Shown here one piece after another: positions 25,601 to 38,268 of a DNA stretch of 64,000 bases. The stretch's first letter is position 1. Each line of letters begins with the position of its first letter. The position numbers and the translations under genes are program-made. The notes below the pieces were generated by a model. The model did not search any database. It was given only the letters and a program-made list of their open reading frames with translations, and was not told the DNA's origin. Origin of the DNA: Loxodes magnus (lineage: Eukaryota > Ciliophora > Karyorelictea > Loxodida > Loxodidae); the NCBI GenBank assembly GCA_946699065.1, contig CAMPDV010000042.1, positions 992,001 to 1,056,000 on the forward strand. The letters run 5' to 3'.

Positions 25601-28004
25601 TAAGCAAAGGATTGGTTTGTAAGTTTAGACTTAGAGATATAAAATATCACTTCAGAGTGTTAATAGTCTTGCTATATACGAAATTAGTCAGGTAGGAGTT
25701 GAAAGTAGCTTATAGCTGAGAAGTTTGCTAGTCTATTTCTTTTATTTATAGGAATAAATAGTTGCTAAATGTCTTATCTATCCTAAATATATATTTTCAT
25801 TAATATGCTTGCAAATCTCTTATTTACCTTACTATTAATTAAGAATTTAACCCTAAATTTTAGAATCATAAAGATAGGCTAAAGCTCTAAGTAGAATATT
25901 TGGAAGGATCATATCCTAAATCTGCGAATGTAAACTAAGTAGCTTATTATTAGTCACTGCTTGTAACTTCTTGCAAGCTTTATGTAATATTAAACAAATG
26001 CAAATAAGAGTCATCTTAAATATCAGGAGAGGAACATTCCATTTAGTTAATAACAGCACAAGGATTACCAAACTTAATAATTTGAAGTCGATCCTCTTAA
26101 GTTAAAGACCAGTCATAAGTATAAAATCTAGGCTGTAGGATTTATCCATTGAACATAGGAAGACCATAAGAAGAGTCATAAAATATTAGTTTGTTGTAAT
26201 AAGAAAGATAGCTTAAATTAATCATATTTATGGTGCAATGAAAATTCCATAATTAAATATTGTCCATTTAGCAAACATTAAAATTATCAATTTAAGTAAC
26301 TGAAAATGACAAAAAAAATCCCTAGTTTTTGCCTGTTTGCTATTTGAAAACAAGATAATCATAACCATCACTAAAAGTTATATTTTAAGTACTTGATTGC
26401 GAATCAAATTTTATGCTAATTCAAAAAAAATTTCAAATCTATAAACGTCTCCTTATCTCAAATTCTAGAAGAGCAAAGAAGAATTCTTCTTACTCTGTTA
26501 TTCCATAGTTTTTAATTCAAAAGCTCATAGAATAGGTTTGATAAGAGTAATAAAAAGGATTATATCCATAATCATCAAATAAAGTATTTTAAATCATATT
26601 AGCTTCTAATGACTTTAGAGGTTTATTAGATAGCTCTATATATTTTTAGTTGGCTTTAGCAAGCTCACAACTTTTTACTTCAGGTGGAGGACATTCGCTG
26701 CGCTCTTTTTCTAAAAGACATGGAGTTTAATATTAAGCTATTTATAAGAAATCATCGTAGTCTAATAGAGTATCAAAAAGGTAAGCTCTAAACTATAGAA
26801 AATATCCCTCAAATGCTTCTCATTTTCCTAATACAAGTTATGAGTTATAACTTCACTGAGGATCAAAAATGAAATCATATTTCTCAACTTTATATTATTT
26901 TGCATTTGGAAAGATTACAATAAATTAAACCTTTCTATCAGGCTTACTTAAAGTAATTCCAAGAAAAAATCAGCTTGTACAATCTATAAAATCTTATTAA
27001 TCAATTCTATAATGATCTCATCATAAGAATAAGTCTCATTGGATTTTATACTAGTCATTTTGCCTTTGGAGCATAAAAAATCTTAAATCAACTTCTTCAA
27101 AATAGAATATGATTTAATTTGAATTTCATTGATTATCGCAATCACTTTAAATCCAAGAAGAGAAACTAATATCCTATGTTGAGTATCTTAACATATAAAT
27201 TTAATCTTTTTTCATATCAATTATAGTGCTTGATTTGTCCTTTATAGATAGATAAAGAACGTCTTTCGAAGTGATGCTATAAAATTAGTAATTTTAGCAG
27301 TTTGTTATTTCAAGTCCACTGCATTAGCCTCCACAATATTATGTGCATGGAATTAGTACTAAAGCTTCATGAAAATCTTCAGTTATAGACTAAGAATTAG
27401 AAATTCAGAACAATAGTTATAAAATCTTTCCCGCCACACTTTTATTCTCTTAATTCCCTATAATAATAACGGAGCTATTGGAATAGCTTTGTATAAGATA
27501 CCTGCTTAAATCTTTTTCTTCACATTTCATGTCAAATCCAGTAGGAGAATACTATAAGTAGCAAAATATGAGATCTCCTTTTTAGTCTAGCAGCTTATAT
27601 TTAAGGCCTAAAAACACTCACTGATTACAAGTTTATCCTAAATTAAAGGATTAGCATTTTGAGAATGAATCAATGGCATCAGAATGGCAGAAAGAGAGGG
27701 ATTATTCTTAATTTTATAGTTATTATAGAGTTACTTCAGCGTTTATAGAATAAAGGTATCTCTCCTCAAAGTCTTCGCACTTATTTCATACCCATGTAGT
27801 TAAAGATATCGACTTTGAACTTTTTTATATTCCGTACTATCACTACTCTCAAACATTAATCTATTTAGAAGAATTTGAACTAATCTCTTAAGACAAAAAG
27901 AAGTCACTTAGTTCATAATATGCTTATGCTTAAGCATTATAATTACTTAAAATAAGAAAGAGAAGAACTGGTATGTAAAGTCTATTAGGTACGTCCGTTT
28001 TTCT
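22665..28004 (-). CDS. large surface protein: LamG-like domains, furin-like Cys repeats, multi-pass membrane C-terminus
   Basis: About 1,750 residues. A hydrophobic leader (PVLLFLILSNYNAQAQA) suggests a signal peptide; the true start codon is unresolved (no clear in-frame ATG, possible short 5' intron). From about 27.9 to 25.4 kb come two or three jelly-roll LamG-like segments (QTYSMSFWIKNYG, LGGSQKEQNFKGSIYDVKLY). From about 25.4 to 24.2 kb there are ten or so furin/growth-factor-receptor-type repeats (CLECHQNIKNCLKCN, CETCSDLNCNSC, FVCESCSNQIPNCGEC). An acidic EDQ repeat precedes about seven or eight hydrophobic helices (23.95-22.9 kb, for example FILTAITAGVIALIV). The tail is Glu/Gln-rich and ends at TGA 22667-22665. 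TGA reads as Trp at many LamG-type positions. The layout resembles ciliate Cys-rich surface receptors and apicomplexan CRMP-like proteins; ligand unknown. Confidence 0.8.
23448..23464 (-). other. 17-nt intron in the surface-protein gene
   Basis: Minus strand GTAAGCTTTTATTTTAG. Upstream reads FNSVFAYILL, downstream ILMISFQILIYRKLS, and both belong to the same membrane helix once the 17 nt are removed. At least one more frame change between about 25.9 and 25.7 kb implies further short introns that I could not place exactly. Confidence 0.8.
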
Positions 28005-31000
28005 AACTAATAATAATCAAATTAAACAAGCAAATAAAAAAGAATTATTTTAAGCTTAATAGCTACTGAAATAACTCCTAGCAAGTGTTTATTTATTTTA
28101 AAAGCTAAGCTAGTTTTATAATTGCTATTTTAAATTTCCCAAATGTAGATTAATAATTAAAAGTCTATCTTAATAAATTTGAAAAATTATGTAAAAACAA
28201 TGCATTTTGAGACTAAAAGTTATCGTTTATCAATTTAATTAAAGGACTTATCATTTATTCATACTAAAATAAAATTTGTATAATTTAATAAAGGCTGTAT
28301 ATTCTAAAGATATATCTTGACTTTATTAAGCAATAAAAGATAATTTAAATTAATAGTTATGAAAGTTATTTAATTTTAGCTTATTATTCTTTTTATTTTT
28401 GCTTTATGAAATAAGTTATTTCTTTAACTAGTGTAAGCATAGCACATTTATTATGTATGTAGCTTAATGTATTAATAAATAATAATTTAAGTTTTTTAAG
28501 TTCAAACTTTGGGGTTTTTTTTCAGAGTAAAATTGATGTTTATTTTCTTAATTTTACATAAAAAGGTTGAAATGGTTTATATGTATCTCTAACTTAACTT
28601 AATTGATAATAAATGATTTCGTATATCTAGATAGAATATAGGAATGAATGATTATAATTAGGTATTTATTAAAGATAAATTTAGCTATTATGACTATTGC
28701 TTTATCTAACTATTATTAATGCCTCTTTCTGATATTTTAATTAATAGAAAATATAAAGGATTAAGGTTTAACTTAAGTGTTTTAAAGGATAATTTTATAA
28801 CTCTCATCTATTTTATAGAAGCTTTAGGAATAAACTCCTCTTTTGCTTAAGTTAATACATTTCCTTCTAGCAATAAGTGAGAATTTATTTAGCTTATATA
28901 AGAAAAACTAAAGAAATTACCAAAATAAGCAAAACTATTTAATATATAAGTATACAGATATATCACAATATAACCATAATTAGGAACCTTTAAGCATGAT
29001 GGAGATATATATTTAGTAAAGCAAAAAGGCAACTGAAAAAAGCTAATAAAATTAATTAAAATCACAAGGTAAAAGCTATAATGCATAATTAATAAAAGGT
29101 TACCTAATGTATAATTATATTAGAATTTTCATATTTAAGCTTAAATTTTTATTTTCGATAAACTATGAATAGCCTTAAATAAAGCTGGGCAAATATCCAC
29201 TCTATTTCTATATTATTTGGCTAAATAAGCAATTATATAAATAAAATAAAATTTGAATATGAAAATTATTAAGACAATTTAGAGTAAAACGATAGCAACT
29301 TGTATACATACAAATAATAAAAAATGACTAATTATTATATCTAATTATTTAATCAATTATATCTTATTAATATTTCAAATTTATTTAAACTTTTTATATT
29401 AATTTAACTTTTGCCACATAAAATAGACTAAGGATAAATATATAAAATAACTTGTCTAGCATTAAATCCATTTATATAAATGAGAAATAGTATCTTTAAG
29501 TTGCTCTAATCTTTTATGAATTTTAAATTTTGAAATGTAGATTATTAATTTATAGAACACTAGCTCTGTAAAATATTTGAAATTATAGTTAAAATTGTTA
29601 TTTATTCTGAGACTGATATCAATCTATTTAATTATTTCAGTTTTAATGTAAAATTAAAATTTTCGAATATTAAAGATTCATTTTTTCCACTCCTATTATT
29701 TTTTATCAAAGTAGCAGTTTAACTCTTAATCAACTTTAAGCTAGTCAATATTATCATTACAAAAATCTAATTATGATATTAGTCTATATAAAACTCGTTT
29801 TTAAACCAAAATTGTTGCATTTTAATCCAAAGAATAAAATCAATAATATCCGCAAGATTACTAGCAATTTAAAAAATTAAATGGCTTTGTTTATCTCCTT
29901 TAAGCTTGTACTTTTTATTGGTATATTAAACAATTAAGAAATTATAATAAAGCTAATAAAATTTAATATCCTTTAATTAAATCTAATTATTTATACCATA
30001 TATTTAGTTAGACTTTTCTTAAAAACTCAATCTATGTAGTTTGCTATATCTCAATTAATAAATATCTTATGAACATAATTATTTATATATAGTCAATTCA
30101 AAAATATAATAGACTTTACCTTTATTTTTTATTTTGTTTACCTCTATTAATTTCACTATGCTTTATTAAAATTTTCGTTAAAACTTTCATTATTTATTTC
30201 TAATTATGGAATGCAAGTCTATTTATAATTTCTACCCTTTTTAAATAATAAATTTACCAAAAAATCAGGTTGTAATCATTCTATTTATCACTTCTTCGGC
30301 AACATGCTAGCTCATTATTCCAAATTCTTTTTTTCCTAAATTTATAAAAAAATCTATTTAAATCTCCCTCAACGTAATAATTTTTGTAAAGCATAGATTA
30401 ATTAACTGATAATAGTAATATTTTATTGACTAAGATTAGATTTAATTTATAATGCTTAATATTTATTTAAGTAAAGCAAATTTTAAATATTAATTCAGGC
30501 TTTTTAGTATTAAATCAATGATAAACTTATTTTCTATCAATATCATTAAGTTTACTTATCTATTTCAAATAAGGACTCTATTACTCTATTATCTTCCTTT
30601 AAAATACACCTAATTAAATAAACTTGCTTAATATGATAAAAATCAACTTTAAATACCAGGCTATAAAATAATTTTTAATTGCTAAGTAAGTTTCACTTAA
30701 AGAGTAAAAGCTATTATATGAAAAAAATTAAGAATATAAAAATTAGTTAAATAAATAAAAAGCTTATAGTTTATATGGTAAATACTTACTATCAAAATAT
30801 AAATAACTTTTTACCTAAATATTTAGTAATTATTCCCTTTAGTGGGAAATAATAACCAATTAGTGAAGATGTTAAGAATAATTATTGAAAGCTTGTCCTT
30901 GTATTAAATTACCTGACTCAATTTTGATATTAATTTTTTTTATTAGATTTAAAACGATCAAAAATTTTAGAAGTTATAAAAGATGCGACTATTAGAAAAT

Positions 31001-32690
31001 CAGATGCTTTTCTTAGTTCTTAATGATTGATAGAAATAATTCTACAAGTTAATCTCATTGAGATACTTAGTAAGTATAATTATGAGTAATTAATAGCTAA
31101 GATTTCTAATAAACTTCGATTTCTCCAAGTGTTTTAAAGTAATATGATAAATAAAAATAAAAGTTTTCAGCGTAAATTAATATTTTTTACCTAATTTATA
31201 TATAGAATCTTTTAAATGAAAGGCTATTGTAACAACCTTTTTTATAAGTTTCTTATATTATCTAAAAATAAATTGAAATACATTTAAAATTATTATGCAT
31301 AAATAAATCCTTTTAGAATATTAATATCAAAATTCTTATTTTACTGAATTATTAGTAAAATACCTTTTAGTTTCCTTTTTACTTTAAAAAAGAAAGAAGC
31401 AATTAAATTAATTTTAGAATTATACTCCTTTTGCTTTAAAATTAATTACCTTCATTTAATATTTCTAGATAGCCTTGTTGATACTTTTTTACCTTTTTCT
31501 TTAATTTTTATTAAACAGCTTTATTTAAAATGCCAATTTCAAATAAAACGCGAGTATTTCAAATTTGATAAGAATAAATAGACAATTTAAGTGATTAATT
31601 ATATCTAATAATTACTTATTTCTTACTATTAGTATAATGCTTATATTTAAATATACAAGTTAAAAAACAAAAAGCTTTTAATCTAGTTATTATAGCAGAT
31701 GGTAACTTTAATATTATAAACTTAAATTATTACTTGTTCATCTTAATTCCTCATAAGTCTAGTATAATAGTTTTAATATAAGAAGCAATTAATCTTCTTT
31801 ATTTATAATTAAGCTATTTTATTTTAAACTGTATAAATATAGTACAGGATATTTACACCTTTTGATATATAATCATTTTAAATAAAAGAATGCTAAATTT
31901 AGTTTTTAGCTTATAGTATTAAACTTATTTTAAAACTTTATAATCGAAAAGGATTTAAATCGTTTTAGATGTATTTGCTTCTTTAATAACAAGTTTTAAG
32001 CAAAGTTATATAACTATTACTATATTGATTTTAGTTATATTCCAATTTTTATTTATTAATACTTATATTAACTAATATTCAAATTTCTCTTTTTATCCAA
32101 TATTTAATATTACCATATGAAGCCTAAAATATAGTGATAGACTTATCTTAAAAGTATAAATGAAATGCCTAGCCATATTTAATCTCTAATAACTGTTATA
32201 ATTTTATTTACAAATATAACTTTATAGCTATTATAGATATTTCTTCTTAATAAATAGTCATCTTTAATTCTAATTTTTGCTATACTTATAGCCAAGCTAT
32301 TTTGTAAGTATTTAACCTTTAATTAGTTTTCCTTATATTTTGGTAGTTTAATGCCCATTATAGATTTTTAGGCTATTCATAAATAAGCTTTTGGTATATT
32401 TGTAAATTATTCGTATTATCCAATAAATAAGAAAGTTAGATGTATAAAATACTATCTTATAATAAACACTCTAAGTTACTATCCTTTTACTTGTAAAATA
32501 AATCCTATTATTCCTAAATTTTCTATAAAGCAAATTTTAAATAGAACTGATTTATTAACTAAAGGAAGAGGTATTAAGATAGAAATTAAAATGGATATTA
32601 ATAAATAATCTATTTAATGCACTTTTATTAAAATTAATGTAATATAGCAAAGAAAATCCTAACTCAGATACTGCTTTTCTATTAGAAAAA
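28005..32690. other. long AT-rich intergenic region
   Basis: 4.7 kb without a recognisable gene on either strand. Composition is extreme AT with homopolymers. No match to the duplication or to the LINE coding parts was noticed. Confidence 0.4.
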
Positions 32691-33387
32691 TGCACTAAAT
32701 TTAATTTACCATACTAGAAACATATAAAGAAATGTATCGATTTGTATAATTTTGACATGTCACATGTTTAGAGTAAGATGGATTTTTATAAACTCACAGA
32801 ATAAAAAATAAAACATAAATTCTTAATGGAATGTCTCACTAGGAATACACTTGTGCTAACAGCAAAATTGAATTATAGACTAAATAGAAAATAATTAAAG
32901 TGTATTTCCTGAAATTACTTATACCAAATATAATAAACACTATATTAGAGAGACTATTTCTATCTATAAACTGAGGACTTTTTCTTATAATTTTCAATAA
33001 GAACTTAGTAATCGCCACATTAACGTTAGATATAGCATTATTTGCTTATGTGGCTAAGACTTTGATGAAACTGATCATATTTTTGATTGCTAATACTATG
33101 CAGACATTATTGAGGAACTTGAAAGTCATAAAGCTTTTAAAGAAAAAGACAAGAAGAAACTAATTCTTTATGACTAAAACTATATAAACAAACATTTTAC
33201 AAAAAATCAAATTCCTAAAATAGACAAATTAATCAAAAATTTTCATTCTAAATTACTAAAAAAGCATATTGAAATATTTGAACTACAAGATGAGCTTTTA
33301 GAAGAGTTTCGAGAAGGAAAAAAAGACAAATTTCATCAAGACAATAAATAAAAATATATGATAGAGAAAGAACAAGAAGAAGCTTGA
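32691..33387 (+). mobile_element. LINE 3'-end fragment (C-terminal zinc knuckle)
   Basis: C-terminal part of a non-LTR retrotransposon polyprotein, 5'-truncated. After a one-base frame change near 32,950 it reads ISIYKLRTFSYNFQQELSNR, then ICLCGQDFDETDHIFDCQYY, a C-x2-C...H...C knuckle preceded by the KLR signature seen in all LINE copies of this window. It then reads PKIDKLIKNFHSKLLKK and a charged tail, stopping at TGA 33385-33387. Same family as the full-length element at 38269-44530. Truncation from the 5' end is normal for target-primed reverse transcription. Confidence 0.7.
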
Positions 33388-33883
33388 TTGACATTTACAA
33401 ACTTTTATCTTTCAACATATTTGTAATATTTATAGTCTAAGCTATATTTATTGCAACTATATCTCAATATTCTTAAATATTGAAACGATTATATTTTAAT
33501 TAATTAATTAATAAATAACCTTAAAGAATAAATACTGCTTAATAATTAAGATTGATAGAGAGTCTCTTAATAAATATTTAGCATTATATAGGTATTATTG
33601 TAGATATCTATATGTAAGAAGATATATTAAATATATATTATTTTCACTTCTAATATTTTTATAGTGCTTCTTTATTTAATTAAAGTTAAATTAGTATTTA
33701 TATTTTAGTAATATAGTGAAATAAGATATTTGTAGTGGAGTAATAAAGATAAGGCAAATTTAAAAAGTGAAAGAAAATAATTAACTATCTTATTAAGAGA
33801 TTTAACAAAGGTGAAAAACTAAATACATGTAAGTTAACGATAGATTATAAGATAATATATGAAAATGCCATAAGCATCTTGAA

Positions 33884-34850
33884 ATGAGTTACAACACATA
33901 GATTTTAACTGACTTGGATTTGAATAAATAACTGCAAAAAGATATTTTAAATTTGATAGAAAACTAAATGACTTATATAATCAATAGTAATAATCTAAGA
34001 ATAAAGATGAAAAGTTTATCCAATTATTCTAAATAAGTTAAAAAAATAAGACTTAGTAACAGAAATAAATTAAAAAAATGTAAAAGAAATTTAAAATAGA
34101 TTTAAAAGCTTTATAAAATCTAAATATGATGTAATTCGATAAAAAAATTGATGTAAAAATTAAAGAACACTTTTTTAATTAAACATTTTAAAGAATAACA
34201 AAAACAACAAAAAAAAGAAAAAAAGAAATGATCACAGCAAAAATTATAATAAAGTAATTCAAAAATGTAGAAAAATTCCCAATTATAACCTACTTTTTAT
34301 TGAACAAAGAGAAAATGCAATCATCAAAATTAGTATTCAGACTGAGAACCTAACTACTTTTTTTTAGAAGTGATCTTCAAGAAAGACATATTCCTTAAGA
34401 ATATGATTAATGCTTATGTCAAGAAAAAGAGACATTCTAACACATATTCAAATGTAAATACTACCAAACAAGTATAGATAATATTAAAACTTAAATAGAT
34501 AAAATTATCAAAAGCAAAAATAAAGTGTAAAATAATATAAACTAAGAAAATCTTTATGAAAATATAGAAAAAGAGCTCTTAGAATATAATTAAAACATAA
34601 TAAATTAAATATTTTGCAAAAAAGACTATATGAATCAAATTGATAGAATAATAAAATCTACATGAAGCAGAATAAAATAAACATGAAAACAAATTTATTC
34701 TTTCTAAAACTTAATGAAAATAAGACAAGTAAATCTAATCTTAATGAGACAAGAAGAAATACTACAACATTTTCAAGAGTACTTAAAAGTAGAAGTGTAT
34801 TGAGTTTAGACATAAAACTCAAAGCTATTAAGCAAACTATATTATTTTTA
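33884..34850 (+). mobile_element. second LINE-related fragment
   Basis: Contains KLVFRLRTQLLFFRSDLQER and QCLCQEKETFQHIFKCKYY, again the C-x2... H-x3-C knuckle, followed by INQIFCKKDYMNQIDRIIKS, TWSRIK. The Trp in TWSRI is TGA; the full-length LINE has QSWSQI with TGA at the same place and the first fragment has Phe there. Upstream Lys/Asn-rich sequence beginning at ATG 33884 (MSYNTQILTDLD) may be an internally deleted remnant or unrelated. It lies directly behind the first fragment, so two insertions or a nested event occurred here. Confidence 0.6.
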
Positions 34851-36509
34851 ATTTAATTTAATCTTATTAAGAGATTGCTTTAATTTGCTATCTAGAATAG
34901 TAAAGAGGAAATAGAGGACATTTTTGAATTAAAGAATTTTGCTGCGAAACTATTGAGATAAAATATTAATAAATAGAATTTAGAAAGGAAAATTATAATA
35001 AATAAAACACAAATGAATTAAGGTAGATCAAGATTAGCATTTATGATTTAAGTAAAATTATTAAGGAATAAAATAAGAAATTTTCAGGTAAGAAGAAATA
35101 TAATTAGGAATAATATAAGGAGAAGTAAAGCTTGATTAAGAATAATAAAAATATTTAGTAAAAATAGCATAATGCTTACAACTTACAAGATGAGCTTGTC
35201 AGTTAAGGTTTTTTTAGTTGGTTATAGAAGTGAAATAAATTATAAAGTGCTTATAACTTAACTCTAACTATCTTTTTAAATTTATTATATAGTATTCATC
35301 AATAATTATGAAAACCTATACCTATTATATTTAAACTAACAAGCTATTATAAATATAGCTAAGATATTTATTATTAAACTCTATAACTATTGATAAATTA
35401 ACAATGTAGCTTTAGATATCTAAAAATTAAAAATTAATAAAATTGAAGAACTTAAATAAATATAATGACATGAAGTTTATTTTGTTTTTTATAACTTTTT
35501 ACTATATAAATAAATATTATTCAGCTAATACTAGGCAAAAAGTTAATATAAGCTTATCATTTTTAGAAAATATAGGGAAATGGAATAAAACTAAATTTAT
35601 TTAAATTATTAAATCTTCCTTTAAAAGAATAATAAGCATAAAGTAATGATGCTAATAGCTTAATAGTTTTTATTAAGATTATTGCTTACTTTTATCTTAA
35701 AAATAGTTTATTCCTAGCTTTTTTGGTTTTAAGACAAGTTGGTTCTATACGTTCATTTTATTTATTTTTTCAGTTTTGTTTTCTTTGAACCTTTTTTAAT
35801 AATTCTAGAATAATGAAGTTAAAGTTAATGGATAAGTAAACTTTATTGTCTATTTGATAACTAAGTTTTATTATAATTTTAATTTTTTATTAAATTTCTG
35901 TCCTAAAAATAAAAAATTGTAGTGAGGTAATTAAAAATTTAAACTTGAATTATTATTTTAATTCTTATATATAAAGTAAAAGACATAAATAAATAATAAT
36001 AATAATAATAATATCAATTAATATGTCTTTACTATATTTTCTTATAGATAATAAAACTGTTTATTTTACATCTAATTCATCAGTCCTACTTTATTTATTG
36101 CTCATGTTATTCTTTTTCTTTTCTTTTTATTCTTCTTCTCCTCCTACTGCTACAATTTTATCAAAATCGTTCTACCACTGTAGTATTTCCTCATTCCACT
36201 TTAGGGTTTAAATTCTTCTTTTCATTAATTGTTAATGGAAGCTTTTAATTCTAAAATATATTTCTTTTAACTGCTTTTAAGTAGGGAAATTAAGATTAAG
36301 GTAACATTAATTATATGCTAACATTTTTATTATTTCGTATCTTTTTAAGTTTTGAAATTTCTAAATAAAATCTTGAAGAGCTTCATATGATTCAATATGA
36401 ACGAATCTATCTAATTCTCCACATATGCAAATCTCAGATTATTTAATTTTGAAGAGTCTTTGCTATAAGTCTTATAAGAAATTGCAGCAAAAGTTTCTAA
36501 ATTTAGAAA
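34851..36509. other. AT-rich region before copy B
   Basis: Lys/Asn-rich open stretches up to about 35130 may still belong to the LINE fragment. The rest is AT-rich with a short (AAT)n microsatellite. No gene recognised. Confidence 0.4.
35991..36012. repeat. (AAT)n microsatellite
   Basis: Seven tandem AAT/ATA units, visible directly. Confidence 0.8.
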
Positions 36510-37179
36510 AAGAGCTTAAAATAGCAATGCTAGATAGCAAGTTTTAGTATATATAAACTACATATAGCAAGGAAATTACAACTGAGGAAAATAGGATATA
36601 ATCTAAATGCTACTACTATAAATTGTAGCATTGGTATTTATTATAAATTAAAATGAATTGATTTTTAATAAATATAAATAAGGTACTTAATTTTAATAGT
36701 CGTGCTATAATTTGATTCTAGCATTAAAAGTCCAAACTTGAAGGAGAAAAACCAGGATAATAAGATAAATAAGGAAACATATGAAAGCATTTTTAAAATA
36801 GGGTAGCATCTTAAATATTTTTTCAAGAGAGTAACATAGATGGAGGCTATAAAATAATCCTCCGCTTATTTCAGCATACTGCAAGGGAAAAACTATTTTT
36901 ACTAAATAATGATAACTTTTTAATTTTGATCAGAATTAAGAGATAGATAAAGAAAGGAAAATTATATTAGAGTTAATTAATCTAGTTAAAAACGATAAGA
37001 GTTAGCTAAATGCTAAATAGCTAGTATAAAGATTCTTATACTTTAAAATAGATAAAACATATTGAAACTGCCTTTACCAGTAAAATTTCATTTAAATTAA
37101 AAGAAAAGAAAGGATGATTATATAATGGTTTACTGATTTTTATTATTATATAATCAATCATTTCATCAAATCCTATAAA

Positions 37180-38268
37180 ATGATAAATATGCTTTTACTT
37201 ATACTCTAATTATGAATGGTCAGTTCTTAGTAAATAACATGCCCAACTGTGACTTGTTAGTAAGGAAGTTTGTATAACGATTAAGTTGAAGTTTGCGCTT
37301 CTAGGTTGTACACTGAAAATAGTTTGAAGTTGTATAAATGTCCTAAAGGAAAAAGCTGTGATTTATCAAATGTATTAGGTCTTTCTTGGGATTTATTCGA
37401 ATTACTTGTTTTTAAACCTGATTGAAACAACTAGCTTCAAGATAATTCAACATGTGTTACAGAATCTGAACATAGCCTTTATGTATAAGATTCAGAAACA
37501 ATCGTAGAAGATCTGATATGACTAATAATATCCTAAATAGATACAAAAGCACTGAAACTATGCGCTTAACCCCAGATAGATTTTTGCACTAGTAATGGTC
37601 CATGGATAAGTTAAAAAGTAGCAAACGAGTGTATTACTTGGCTTGACTGTAAATTTGTTTAAAGAAACATTACAAAGAAAGAAAATTAAGGGACTAGCAA
37701 TAACAATAATTAACAAGACCAGCAAAAAAATCCAAACGATAATCCATCCAACAATCAAGATTGGGATTGGAATAAATGGAAGGGAGATAACGGTTAAAAT
37801 TGGGGTTAATTTTAAGATAGTTCAAGAAGTAGACCATGGGGAAATTAAAATTAAGATTGAAGCTAATAGGGTCATAAATGCAACCATCATAATAATAATG
37901 GAGATTAATCGAGAAATTCAGGTGGAAACAGAAGAGCTCAACAAAGTAATTAACAAAATTAGAATTTAGAAGATAAGATATAAAACTAAGTCGAAGATTC
38001 TCTCAAGGGAATAAAAAGTTGGTTTGATACAAATGTTAAATAATCAAAATTGAACTTTGATAAGTTTAAAGAATGGTATCAGAACTTATTTAACAACAAT
38101 GAAGATTCTAATTAAAAAGATTAAACTGATGATTAAAGTTACTATGGATAATGCTAATGTGGACTTAGTGGAAAGAAAAGATGTTCTCTTGCGATAGGTG
38201 ACTCTTATATGTGCAATTTTATGAATGATGTCTGCTCAGTGTTTAATGGAAAAGAGATCAACAAGGAT
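37180..38268 (+). pseudogene. D1 copy B, 5' part, interrupted by LINE
   Basis: Codons 1-363 of D1, near identical to 8861-9949 (changes include CCT/CCA, TTA/TTG and CTA/CTG silent pairs, one Arg/Lys and one Pro/Gln). Reading stops at the LINE junction after KEINKD. Signal peptide, Cys domain and Asn/Trp-rich linker are all present; the last 38 codons lie at 44546-44662. Confidence 0.85.
38254..38268. repeat. LINE target-site duplication, left copy
   Basis: GAGATCAACAAGGAT. Repeated at 44531-44545 as GAGATTAACAAGGAT (one mismatch). The empty site in copy A has a single GAGATTAACAAGGAT. Confidence 0.9.
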
